Positions 22,901-37,900 of a stretch of DNA of 64,000 nucleotides are shown one piece after another. The stretch lies in NCBI RefSeq assembly GCF_014805685.1, contig NC_060911.1:14758712-14822711 (forward strand), written 5' to 3'. Origin of the DNA: Silurus meridionalis (lineage: Eukaryota > Chordata > Actinopteri > Siluriformes > Siluridae). Each line of letters opens with the position of its first letter. The stretch's first letter is position 1. The translations under genes were made by a program, and so were the position numbers. Below the pieces are notes generated by a model that saw nothing but the letters and a program-made list of their open reading frames with translations, did not search any database and had not been told where the DNA came from.

Positions 22901-25900
22901 ACTTCAACTCCAAGCCAATCTACAACTACCACTTCAATTCCGAGTCCATTTACAACCACCTCCTCATCCCAGAGTCCAACTACAACCACCTCTACAACCC
23001 CAAACTTATCTACAACCACTATTTTATCCCCAAACAATTCTACAACCACCACTTTAACCCCAAGCCCATCTACAGCCACCACTTTAACTGCGAGTCCATC
23101 TACAAACACCACTTCAACCCCGAGCACATCCACAACCATAACGTCAACCTCGAGTCCATCTACAACCACGACTTCAACCCAGAGCACATCTACGGCCACC
23201 ACTTCTACCCCAAATACATTTACAACCACTATTCTATTCCCAAACACATCTACAACCACCACTTTAACCCCAAGCCCATCTACAGCCACCACTTTATCTG
23301 CGGGTCTATCTACAAACACTACTTCAACCCCGAGTTCATCTACAACCACCACTTCAACCCCAAGCCTGTCTACAACCACCCCTTCTACCCTGATTCCATC
23401 TACAACCACCATCTCTAGTCCGAGTCCATCTACCACCACCACTTCTACCCTGATTCCATCTACAACCACCACTTCTACTCCGAATACATCTACAACTACC
23501 ACTTCTACACTGAGTCCATCTACACTCCCTAATTCAACCCTAAGTCCATCTTTAAACACCACTTCAACCCCGGTCTGGCTATAACCACTGCTTTAAACCT
23601 TAGTCCATCTACAGCCACCACTTCAACCCCTAACCCATCTACAACCAGCACTTCATCCCCAAGTCTATCTACAACCACAAATCCATCTACAACCACCACG
23701 TCAACCCCGAGTCTGGCTACAACCACCACTTCAACTCCGAGTCCTTCAATGACCACCACTTTAACCCTTAACCCATCTACAACCACCACTTCAGCCCCAA
23801 GCCAATTGACAACCACCATTTCATCCCCAAGCACATCTACAACCACCACTTCAACCCCAAGTCCATCTACAAACTCCACGTTAACCCTGAGTCCATCTTC
23901 AAGCAGCACTTCAACCCCAAGCCAATCAACAACCACCACTTCAACTCAGAATCCATCTACAACCTCCACATCAACCCCGAGTCTATCTACAACCAGCACT
24001 TCTACCCCAAGTCCATATACAACCATTACTTTAACCCCGACTCTGGCTACAACCACCACTTCTACTCCAAATACATCTACAACCAGCACTTTTGCACTGA
24101 GTCCATCTACACCCCCAATTCAACCCTGAGTCAATCTTTAACCACCACCTCAACCACAGGTCTGGCTACAACCACGGCTTCAACCCTAAGTCCATCTACA
24201 ACCACTATTGTAACCGAAAACCCATCTACAACCACAACTTCAACAACGAGTCCATCCACAACCACAATTTCAACTCCCCATCCATCAACAAACACTACTT
24301 CAACCCAGAGTTCAGCTACAATCACTGCTTCAACCCCGGGTCCATTAACAACCTCCACAACAACTCTAAGTCTATCTTCAAACACCACATCAACCCCCAG
24401 TCTGGCTACAACCACTGCTTCAACCCCTAACCCATCTACAACCAACACTTCAACCCCAAGCCCATCTACAACCAGCACTTCAACCCCAAGCCCATCTACA
24501 ACCATCGCTCAATCCCAAATCCATCTACAATCACCACTTCAACTCTAAGTCCATCTACATCCACTACTTCAACCCCAACTCCATCTACAATCACCACTTT
24601 AAATCCAAGTTCATCTACAACCATCACTTTAACCCTGAGTCCATCTACAACCACCACTTCAACTCAGAATCCATCTACAACGACCACGTCAACCTCGAGT
24701 CTGGCTACAACCACCACTTCAACTCCGAGTCCTTCAATGACCACCACTTTAACCCTTAACCCATCTACAACCACCACTTCAGCCCCAAGCCAATTGACAA
24801 CCACCATTTCATCCGCAAGCACATCTACAACCACCACTTCAACCCCAAGTCCATCTACAAACTCCACGTTAACCCTGAGTCCATCTTCAAGCAGCACTTC
24901 AACCCCAAGCCAATCAACAACCACCACTTCAACTCAGAATCCATCTACAACCTCCACATCAACCCCGAGTCTATCTACAACCAGCACTTCTACCCCAAGT
25001 CCATATACAACCATTACTTTAACCCCGACTCTGGCTACAACCACCACTTCTACTCCAAATACATCTACAACCAGCACTTTTGCACTGAGTCCATCTACAC
25101 CCCCAATTCAACCCTGAGTCAATCTTTAACCACCACCTCAACCACAGGTCTGGCTACAACCACGGCTTCAACCCTAAGTCCATCTACAACCACTATTGTA
25201 ACGAAAACCCATCTACAACCACAACTTCAACAACGAGTCCATCCACAACCACAATTTCAACTCCCCATCCATCAACAAACACTACTTCAACCCAGAGTTC
25301 AGCTACAATCACTGCTTCAACCCCGGGTCCATTAACAACCTCCACAACAACTCTAAGTCTATCTTCAAACACCACATCAACCCCCAGTCTGGCTACAACC
25401 ACTGCTTCAACCCCTAACCCATCTACAACCAACACTTCAACCCCAAGCCCATCTACAACCAGCACTTCAACCCCAAGCCCATCTACAACCATCGCTTCAA
25501 TCCCAAATCCATCTACAATCACCACTTCAACTCTAAGTCCATCTACATCCACTACTTCAACCCCAACTCCATCTACAATCACCACTTTAACTCCAAGTTC
25601 ATCTACAACCATCACTTTAACCCTGAGTCCATCTACAACCACCACTTCAACTCAGAATCCATCTACAACGACCACGTCAACCTCGAGTCTGGCTACAATC
25701 ACCACTTTAACTCAGAGTCCTTCAATAACCACCACTTCAACCCCTAACCCATCTACAACCACCACTTCTGCCCCAAGCCAATCAACAACCACCATTTCAA
25801 CCACAAATCCATCTACAAATAACACTTCAACCCCGAGTCTGGCTATAACCACAACTTCAACCCTGAGCCCATCTACAACCACCACTTCAACACCAAGCCA

Positions 25901-28900
25901 ATCAACAACCACCACTTCAACCACAAATCCATCTACAATCACCACTTCAACTCTGAACCCTTCTACAACATCCACATCAACTCTGAGCACATCTACAGCC
26001 ACCATTCTATCCCCAAACATGTCTACAACCACCACTTTAACCCCAAGCCCATCTACAGCCACCACTTTATCTGCGAGTTCATCTACAAACACCACTTCAA
26101 CCTCCAATTCATCATCAACCAACATTTCAACCCTGAGTCAATCTACAACCACCACTTCAACCCCAAGCCTGTCTACAACCACCCTTCAACCCTGATTCCA
26201 TCTACAGCCACCGCTTCTACTCTAAGTACATCTACAACCACCACTTCTACACTGAGTCCATCTACACCCCCAATTCAACCCTAAGTCCATCGTCAACCAC
26301 CACCTCAACCACGGGTCTGGCTACAACCACAGCTTCAACCCTGAATCCATCTACAACCACTATTTTAACTGAAAACCCATCTACAACCACCACTTTAACT
26401 CCCCGTCCATCTACAACCACCACTTCAACTCTGAGTCCATCTACCACTACCACTTCAACCACGAGTTCAGCTACAATCACTGCTTTAACTCCAGGTCAAT
26501 TTACAAACACCACATCAACCCCCAGTCTGGCTACAACCACTGCTTCAACCCCTAACCCATCTACAACCAACACTTCAACCCCAAGCCTGTCTACAACAAC
26601 TGCTTCAACCACAAATCCATCTACAAACACCACTTCAACTCCAAGTCCATCTACTACCATCACTTTAACCCTGAGTCCATCTACAACCACCACTTCAATT
26701 CAGAATCCATCTACAACCACCACGTCAACCCTGAGTCCATCTTCAACCAGCACTTCAACCCCAAGTCCATCTACAACCACCGCTTCAACTGCAAATCCAT
26801 CTCCAATCACCACTTCAACTCAGAGTCCATCTACAACCATCAATATAACCCTGAGTCCATCTACAACCACCACTTCAACCCTGAGCCCATCTTCAACCAC
26901 CACTTCAACTACAAATCCTTTTACAACCTCCACATCAACCCTGAGTCCATCTACAACCAGCACTTCTACCCCAAGTCCATCTACAACCACTACTTCAACC
27001 CAGAGTCTGTCTACAGCCACCACTTCAACCCCAAGCCATTTGACAACCACCATTTTACCCCCAAGTCCAGCTACAACCACCTTATCAACCCTGAGTCAAT
27101 CTTCAACCACCACTTCAACCTCAAGTACTCCTACAAGCCCCCCATCAACAAGCACGTCTTTATCTCTAACTACTCCTACAACACCTTCTGTAGTAGCTGC
27201 ATCTTTTAATTTGACCTTTAGCATCAATGAACCATTTGTTGAAGCTCTATCCAACACCAGCTCTCCTGAGTTTGAAAAAAAAGCTACAAGTATCTGTAAT
27301 AAGGTATGTTTTATTGGTGATTGAAATGACGAATAATTTACAATCGATTTATTGAATAGTTTGCTGCCTGAATAATTCCACTGCTGTGTAAGACAAAGTG
27401 AAGAACACCAGAGAAAGCACGTGTGGGTGCAGGTTTCATTCCAACCAAGTAGAAGCCGCGACTGAGTCGATAGAAAAACAGTAGTAGAATTGGTAGAATT
27501 TATTATACTGATGAATTCAGGTGTGGCTTCTGTTAGATTGGTAAGAAAACCTGTATCATGCTAGAAAAGTTCTGGAAAAGACTGGACACTCCAGAAATAT
27601 GTACTGGTCATGTATGATTCTTCTCTCTTGTCTTAAATTGAACTTGTGACTCTTTTTTTTTTTGTAATGCACTGGGGCAAATTATTGCATCTGACTATTT
27701 ATAAGTGTCTGTATATGATTTACTGAACACCTTTAACAAAACTGCCAGTGCAAATGCTGTCAGACTTTATGAAAAATCTATTCATTTTGAACTAATTATT
27801 TTTTCCAGCTTGAACCCATTTACAGACAAGCCTTTAGAAACTTCCTCCGAATAATAATTCTTAGATTTTGGTGAGAAATAATATATTACTACTATGAATT
27901 CTTTTTGTCTTTACTTTGATAATAGATTAAAAAATTCAACCTGTATTTAACTGTGATTGTGTTTCAGGAGAGGCTCTACGGTGGCAGACTCCATTCTTGA
28001 ATTTAATAACACTGCCAGCATCCCAAGTAACCTCACAATTACGAGCATCCTTGTTAATGCAACTAATACCACAGATTTAAACATTACTGCAGATTCTATA
28101 CGTGTCACCCAGGTTTCTGGTCAGTATGCACCTTACAATATATTGCATTCTAATAACATTCTGTACATTTACAAAATATAAAATACTTTAACCTCTCAAC
28201 TTACAGTGGCAACAGATCCACCAGCTACAAGCACCCAATCAACAATCATTTCAACCCCAAGCACCTCTACAAACACCACTTCAACCACGAGCACATCTAC
28301 AACCATCACTTCAACACAGAGGACTTCTACAAACACCTTTTTAACCCAATTTACAAATGCAACTTTAGCCACAATCCTACCTACAAATGCCACTTCAACC
28401 ATAATACTAAATACAAATGCCACTTCAACCACAGTCCTACCAACAAATGCCACTTCAACAATTATTCTACCTACAAATGCCTTTTTAAATGCCACTTCAA
28501 CCCTAAGTCCATCTACAAACATCACTACAACACAGAGCACTACTACAAACACCACTTTAACTCTGAGCATGTCTACAAACTTCACTTCAACTGCAGGCAC
28601 TTCGATAAACAGTGCTTCAAACACAATCCCATATACAAACACCACTTCAATGACAAGCCTACCTACAAATGCCACTTTAACCACAAGTCTACCTACAAAT
28701 GCCACTTCAACCACAAGCCTACCTACAAATGCCACTTTGACAATCCTACCCACAAATGCCACTTCAACCGCAATCTCACCTACAAATGCCACTTTAACCA
28801 CAATCCTACCTGCAAATGCCACTTCAACCACAATCCTACCTACAAATGCCACATTGACAATCATACCCACAAATGCCACTTCAACCACAATCCTACCTAC

Positions 28901-31900
28901 AAATGGCACTTCAACCACAAGCCAAGCTACTAATGTTACTTCAACAACAATCCTACCTACAAATGCCACTTCAACAACAATCTTTCCTACACTTGCCGTT
29001 TTAAATGCAACGTCAACCGCAGTCCTACCTACAAATGCCACTTCAACCACAATCCTACCTACAAATGCCACTTTAACCACAAGCCAAGGTACTAATGCCA
29101 CTTTGACAATCCTACCCACAAATGCCACTTCATCCACAGTCCTACCTACAAATGCCACTTCAACCACAAGCCTACCTGCAAATGCCACTTCAACCACAAT
29201 CCTACCTACAAATGCCACTTTGACAATCATACCCACAAATGCCACTTCAACCGCAATCCTACCTACAAATGCCACTTTAACCACAATCCTACCCACAAAT
29301 GCCACTTCAACCACAATCCTACCTACAAATGCAACTTCAACCACAAGCCAAGCTATTAATGCCACTTTATCAATCCTGCCCATGAATGCCACCTCAACCC
29401 CATTCCTACCTACAAATGCCACTTCAACCACAATCCTACCTGCAAATGCCACTTCAACCACAAGCCAAGCTACTAATGCTACTTCAAATGCGACTTCAAC
29501 CACAATTCGACCTACAAATGCCACTTCAACCACAATTCTACCTACTAATGCCACTTTGACAATCCCACCCACAAATCACACTTCAACCACAGTCCTACCT
29601 ACAAATGCCACTTCAACCACAATCTTTCCTACACATGCCGTTTTAAATGCAACGTCAACCGCAGTCCTATCTACAAATGCCACTTCAACCACAATCCTAC
29701 CTACAAATGCCACTTTAACCACAAGCCAAGGTACTAATGCCACTTTGACAATCCTACCCACAAATGCCACTTCATCCACAATCCTACCTACAAATGCCAC
29801 TTTGACAATCCTACCCACAAATGTCACTTCAACCGCAGTCCTACCTACAAATGCCACTTCAACCACAATCCTACCTGCAAATGCCACTTCAACCACAATC
29901 CTACCTACAAATGCCACATTGACAATCATACCCACAAATGCCACTTCAACCACAATCCTACCTACAAATGGCACTTCAACCACAAGCCAAGCTACTAATG
30001 TTACTTCAACAACAATCCTACCTACAAATGCCACTTCAACAACAATCTTTCCTACACTTGCCGTTTTAAATGCAACGTCAACCGCAGACCTACCTACAAA
30101 TAACACTTCAACCACAATCCTACCTACAAATGCCACTTTAACCACAAGCCAAGGTACTAATGCCACTTTGACAATCCTACCCACAAATGCCACTTTATCC
30201 ACAGTCCTACCTACAAATGCCACTTCAACTACAAGCCTACCTGCAAATGCCACTTCAACCACAATCCTACCTACAAATGCCACTTTGACAATTATACCCA
30301 CAAATGCCACTTCAACCGCAGTCCTACCTACAAATGCCACTTTAACCACAATCCTACCTGCAAATGCCACTTTGACAATCCTACCCACAAATGCCACTTT
30401 AACCACAATCCTACCTACAAATGCCACTTTAACCACAAGCCAAGCTATTTATGCCACTTTGACAATCCTGCCCACGAATGCCACCTCAACCCCATTCCTA
30501 CCTACAAATGCCACTTCAACCACAATCCTACCTGCAAATGCCACTTCAACCACAAGCCAAGCTACTAATGCTACTTCAAATGCCACGTCAACCACAATCC
30601 GACCTACAAATGCCACTTCAACCACAATCCTACCTACAAATGCCACTTTGACAATCCTACCCACAAATGTCACTTCAACCGCAGTCCTACCTACAAATGC
30701 CACTTTAACCACAATCCTACCTGCAAATGCCACTTCAACCACAATCCTACCTACAAATGCCACTTCAACCACAAGCCAAGCTACTAATGTTACTTCAACA
30801 ACAATCCTACCTACAAATGCCACTTCAACAACAATCTTTCCTACAATTGCCGTTTTAAATGCAACGTCAACCGCAGTCCTACCTACAAATGCCACTTCAA
30901 CCACAATCCCATCTACAAATGCCACTTTAACCACAAGCCAAGGTACTAATGCCACTTTGACAATCCTACCCACAAATGCCACTTCAACCACAGTCCTACC
31001 TACAAATGCCACTTCAACCACAAGCCAAGCTATTAATGCCACTTTGACAATCCTGCCCACGAATGCCACCTCAACCCCAGTCCTACCTACAAATGCCACT
31101 TCAAACACAATCCTACCTGCAAATGCCACTTCAACCACAAGCCAAGCTACTAATGCTACTTCAAATGCCACGTCAACCGCAATCCGACCTACAAATGCCA
31201 CTTCAACCACAATTCTACCTACTAATGCCACTTTGACAATCCTACCCACAAATCACACTTCAACCACAGTCCTACCTACAAATGCCACATCAACCACAAT
31301 CCTACCTACAAATGCCACTTTAACCACAAGCCAAGGTACTAATGCCACTTTGACAATCCTACCCACAAATGCCACTTCAACCACAGTCCTACCTACAAAT
31401 GCCACTTCAACCACAATCCTGCCTGCAAATGCCACTTCAACCACAATCCTACCTACAAATGCCACTTTGACAATCCTACCTACAAATGCCACTTCAACCG
31501 CAGTCCTACCTACAAATGCCACTTTAACCACAATCCTACCTGCAAATGCCACTTCAACCACAATCCTACCTACAAATGCCACTTTGACAATCCTACCCAC
31601 AAATGTCACTTCAACCGCAGTCCTACCTACAAATGCCACTTTAACCACAATCCTACCTGCAAATGCCACTTCAACCACAATCCTACCTACAAATGCCACT
31701 TCAACCACAAGCCAAGCTACTAATGTTACTTCAACAACAATCCTACCTACAAATGCCACTTCAACAACAATCTTTCCTACAATTGCCGTTTTAAATGCAA
31801 CGTCAACCGCAGTCCTACCTACAAATGCCACTTCAACCACAATCCCATCTACAAATGCCACTTTAACCACAAGCCAAGGTACTAATGCCACTTTGACAAT

Positions 31901-34900
31901 CCTACCCACAAATGCCACTTCAACCACAGTCCTACCTACAAATGCCACTTCAACCACAAGCCAAGCTATTAATGCCACTTTGACAATCCTGCCCACGAAT
32001 GCCACCTCAACCCCAGTCCTACCTACAAATGCCACTTCAAACACAATCCTACCTGCAAATGCCACTTCAACCACAAGCCAAGCTACTAATGCTACTTCAA
32101 ATGCCACTTCAACCACAATCCGACCTACAAATGCCACTTCAACCACAATTCTACCTACTAATGCCACTTTGACAATCCTACCCACAAATCACACTTCAAC
32201 CACAGTCCTACCTACAAATGCCACTTCAACCACAATCCTACCTACAAATGCCACTTTACCCACAAGCCAAGGTACTAATGCCACTTTGACAATCCTACCC
32301 ACAAATGCCACTTCAACCACAGTCCTACCTACAAATGCCACTTCAACCACAATCCTACCTGCAAATGCCACTTCAACCTCAATCCTACCTACAAATGCCA
32401 CTTCAACCACAGTCCTACCTACAAATGCCACTTCAACCACAATCCTACCTGCAAATGCCACTTCAACCTCAATCCTACCTACAAATGCCACTTTGACAAT
32501 CCTACCCACAAATGCCACTTCAACCGCAGACCTACCTACAAATGCCACTTTAACCACAATCCTACCTGCAAATGCCACTTTGACAATCCTACCTACAAAT
32601 GCAACTTCAACCACAAGCCAATCTATTAATGCCACTTTGACAATCCTGCCCACGAATGCCACCTCAACCCCAGTCCTACCTACAAATGCCACTTCAACCA
32701 CAATCCTACCTGCAAATGCCACTTCAACCACAAGCCAAGCTACTAATGCTACTTCAAATGCCACTTCAACCACAATCCGACCTACAAATGCCACTTCAAC
32801 CACAATTCTACCTACTAATGCCACTTTGACAATCCTACCCACAAATGCCACTTCAACCACAGTCCTACCTACAAATGCCACTTCAACCACAATCCTGCCT
32901 GCAAATGCCACTTTAACCACAATCCTACCTACAAATGCCACTTTAACCATAATCCTACCTACAAATGCCACTTTGACAATCATACCCACAAATGCCACTT
33001 CAACCACAATCCTACCTACAAATGGCACTTCAACCACAATCCAACCTACAAATGCCACTTTAACCACAAGCCAAGGTACTAATGCCACTTTGACAATCCT
33101 ACCCACAAATGCCACTACAACCACAGTCCTACCTACAAATGCCACTTCAACCACAATCCTGCCTGCAAATGCCACTTCAACCACAATCCTACCTACAAAT
33201 GCCACTTTGACAATCCTACCTACAAATGCCACTTCAACGCAGTCCTACCTACAAATGCCACTTTAACCACAATCCTACCTGCAAATGCCACTTCAACCAC
33301 AATCCTACCTACAAATGCCACTTTGACAATCCTACCCACAAATGTCACTTCAACCGCAGTCCTACCTACAAATGCCACTTTAACCACAATCCTACCTGCA
33401 AATGCCACTTCAACCACAATCCTACCTACAAATGCCACTTCAACCACAAGCCAAGCTACTAATGTTACTTCAACAACAATCCTACCTACAAATGCCACTT
33501 CAACAACAATCTTTCCTACAATTGCCGTTTTAAATGCAACGTCAACCGCAGTCCTACCTACAAATGCCACTTCAACCACAATCCCATCTACAAATGCCAC
33601 TTTAACCACAAGCCAAGGTACTAATGCCACTTTGACAATCCTACCCACAAATGCCACTTCAACCACAGTCCTACCTACAAATGCCACTTCAACCACAAGC
33701 CAAGCTATTAATGCCACTTTGACAATCCTGCCCACGAATGCCACCTCAACCCCAGTCCTACCTACAAATGCCACTTTGACAATCCTACCTACAAATGCCA
33801 CTTCAACCACAAGCCAAGCTACTAATGCTACTTCAAATGCCACTTCAACCACAATCCGACCTACAAATGCCACTTCAACCACAATTCTACCTACTAATGC
33901 CACTTTGACAATCCTACCCACAAATCACACTTCAACCACAGTCCTACCTACAAATGCCACTTCAACCACAATCCTACCTACAAATGCCACTTTACCCACA
34001 AGCCAAGGTACTAATGCCACTTTGACAATCCTACCCACAAATGCCACTTCAACCACAGTCCTACCTACAAATGCCACTTCAACCACAATCCTACCTGCAA
34101 ATGCCACTTCAACCTCAATCCTACCTACAAATGCCACTTCAACCACAGTCCTACCTACAAATGCCACTTCAACCACAATCCTACCTGCAAATGCCACTTC
34201 AACCTCAATCCTACCTACAAATGCCACTTTGACAATCCTACCCACAAATGCCACTTCAACCACAGTCCTACCTACAAATGCCACTTTAACCACAATCCTA
34301 CCTGCAAATGCCACTTTGACAATCCTACCTACAAATGCAACTTCAACCACAAGCCAATCTATTAATGCCACTTTGACAATCCTGCCCACGAATGCCACCT
34401 CAACCCCAGTCCTACCTACAAATGCCACTTCAACCACAATCCTACCTGCAAATGCCACTTCAACCACAAGCCAAGCTACTAATGCTACTTCAAATGCCAC
34501 TTCAACCACAATCCGACCTACAAATGCCACTTCAACCACAATTCTACCTACTAATGCCACTTTGACAATCCTACCCACAAATGCCACTTCAACCACAGTC
34601 CTACCTACAAATGCCACTTCAACCACAATCCTGCCTGCAAATGCCACTTTAACCACAATCCTACCTGCAAATGCCACTTTAACCATAATCCTACCTACAA
34701 ATGCCACTTTGACAATCATACCCACAAATGCCACTTCAACCACAATCCTGCCTACAAATGCCACTTCAACCACAATCCAACCTACAAATGCCACTTTAAC
34801 CACAAGCCAAGGTACTAATGCCACTTTGACAATCCCACCCACAAATGCCACTACAACCACAGTCCTACCTACAAATGCCACTTCAACCACAATCCTACCT

Positions 34901-37900
34901 ACAAATGCCACTTTAACCACAAGCCAAGGTACTAATGCCACTTTGACAATCCTACCCACAAATGCCACTACAACCACAGTCCTACCTACAAATGCCACTT
35001 CAACCACAATCCTACCTACAAATGCCACTTTAACCACAATCCAAGGTACTAATGCCAATTTGACAATCCTACCCACAAATGCCACTTCAACCACAGTCCT
35101 ACCTACAAATGCCACTTCAACCACAATCCTACCTGCAAATGCCACTTCAACCACAATCCTACCTACAAATGCCACTTTGACAATCCTACCCACAAATGCC
35201 ACTTCAACCACAAGCCTACCTGCAAATGCCACTTCAACCACAATCCTAACTACAAATGCCAGTTCAACCACAAGCCAAGCTATTAATGCCACTTTGTCAA
35301 TCCTGCCCACGAATGCCACCTCAACCCCAGTCCTACCTACAAATGCCACTTCAACCACAATCCTACCTGCAAATGCCACTTCAACCACAAGCCCAGCTAC
35401 TAATGCTACTTCAAATGCCACTTCAACCACAATCCGACCTACAAATGCCACTTCAACCACAATTCTACCTACTAATGCCACTTTGACAATCCTACCCACA
35501 AATGCCACTTCAACCACAGTCCTACCTACAAATGCCACTTCAACCACAATCCTACCTACAAATGCCACTTTAACCACAAGCCAAGGAAGTAATGCCACTT
35601 TGACAATCCTACCCACAAATGCCACTTCAACCACAATCCTACCCACAAATGCCACTTCAACCGCAGTCCTACCTACAAATGCCACTTTAACCACAATCCT
35701 ACCCACAAATGCCACTTTAACCACAAGCCAAGGTACTAATGCCACTTTGACAATCATACCCACAAATGGCACTTCAACCACAATCCTACCTACAAATGCC
35801 ACTTCAACCACAATCCGACCTACAAATGCCACTTTAACCACAAGCCAAGGTACTAATGCCACTTTGACAATCCTACCCACAAATGCCACTACAACCACAG
35901 TCCTACCTACAAATGCCATTTCAACCACAATCCTACCCACAAATGCCACTTCAACCGCAGTCCTACCTACAAATGCCACTTTAACCACAATCCTACCTGC
36001 AAATGCAACTTCAACCACAATCCTACCCACAAATGCCACTTCAACCACAGTCCTACCTACAAATGCCACTTCAACCACAATCCTACCTACAAATGCCACT
36101 TTAACCACAAGCCAAGGAAGTAATGCCACTTTGACAATCCTACCCACAAATGCCACTACAACCACAGTCCTACCTACAAATGCCACTTCAACCACAAGCC
36201 AAGCTACTAAAGTTACTTCAACAACAATCCTACCTACAAATGCCACTTTGACAATCCTACCCACAAATGTCACTTCAACCGCAGTCCTACCTACAAATGC
36301 CACTTTAACCACAATCCTAACTGCAAATGCCACTTCAACCACAATCCTACCTACAAATGCCACTTTGACAATCATACCCACAAATGCCACTTCAACCACA
36401 ATCCTACCTACAAATGCCACTTCAACCACAAGCCCAGCTACTAATGCTACTTCAAATGCCACTTCAACAACAATCTTACCTACAAATGCCACTTTGACAA
36501 TCCTACCCACAAATGTCACTTCAACTGCAGTCCTACCTACAAATGCCACTTTAACCACAATCCTAACTGCAAATGCCACTTCAACCACAATCCTACCTAC
36601 AAATACCACTTTGACAATCATACCCACAAATGCCACTTCAACCACAATCCTACCTACAAATGCCACTTCAACCACAAGCCAAGCTACAAATGCCACTTCA
36701 ACCACAATCCTACCTACAAATGCCACTTTAACCACAAGCCAAGGTACTAATGCCACTTTGACAATCCTACCCACAAATGCCACTACAACCACAGTCCTAC
36801 CTACAAATGCCACTTTAACCACAGTCCTACCTACAAATGCCACTTCAACCCCAATCCTACCTGAAAATGCCACTTTGACAATCCTACCCACAAATGCCAC
36901 TACAACCACAGTCCTACCTACAAATGCCACTTTAACCACAATCCTACCTACAAATGCCACTTTGACAATCCTACCCACAAATGCCACTTCAACCACAAGC
37001 CAAGCTATTAATGCCACTTTGACAATCCTGCCCACGAATGCCACCTCAACCCCAGTCCTACCTACAAATGCCACTTCAACCACAATCCTACCTACAAATG
37101 CCACTTTAACCACAAGCCAAGGTACTAATGCCAATTTGACAATCCTACCCACAAATGCCACTTCAACCACAGTCCTACCTACAAATGCCACTTCAACCAC
37201 AAGCCTACCTGCAAATGCCACTTCAACCACAATCCTACCTACAAATGCCACTTCAACCACAAGCCAAGCTATTAATGCCACTTTGTCAATCCTGCCCACG
37301 AATGCCACCTCAACCCCAGTCCTACCTACAAATGCCACTTCAACCACAATCCTACCTGCAAATGCCACTTCAACCACAAGCCCAGCTACTAATGCTACTT
37401 CAAATGCCACTTCAACCACAATCCGACCTACAAATGCCACTTCAACCACAATTCTACCTACTAATGCCACTTTGACAATCCTACCCACAAATCACACTTC
37501 AACCACAGTCCTACCTACAAATGCCACTTCAACCACAATCCTACCTACAAATGCCACTTTAACCACAAGCCAAGGTACTAATGCCACTTTGACAATCCTA
37601 CCCACAAATGCCACTTCAACCACAGTCCTACCTACAAATGCCACTTCAACCACAATCCTACCTGCAAATGCCACCTTAACCACAATCCTACCTACAAATG
37701 CCACTTTGACAATCCTACCTACAAATGCCACTTCAACCACAATCCTACCTGCAAATGCCACTTTAACCACAATCCTACCTGCAAATGCCACTTTAACCAC
37801 AAGCCAAGCTACACATGCCACTTCAACAACAATCTTTTCTACAATTGCCATTTTAAATGCAACGTCAACCGCAGTCCTACCTACAAATGCCACTTCAACC

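Noticed and set aside
33925..37488. Very long open frames on the minus strand (up to about 1,190 codons), also at 656-2851, 8953-10356, 15145-16344, 28196-33921 and 53965-55164
   Set aside because: Repeat units of 18, 27, 30 or 45 bp are multiples of three, so any frame without a stop in one unit stays open. These frames cross no splice logic, have no SEA or signal sequence, and are mirror images of the mucin repeats.
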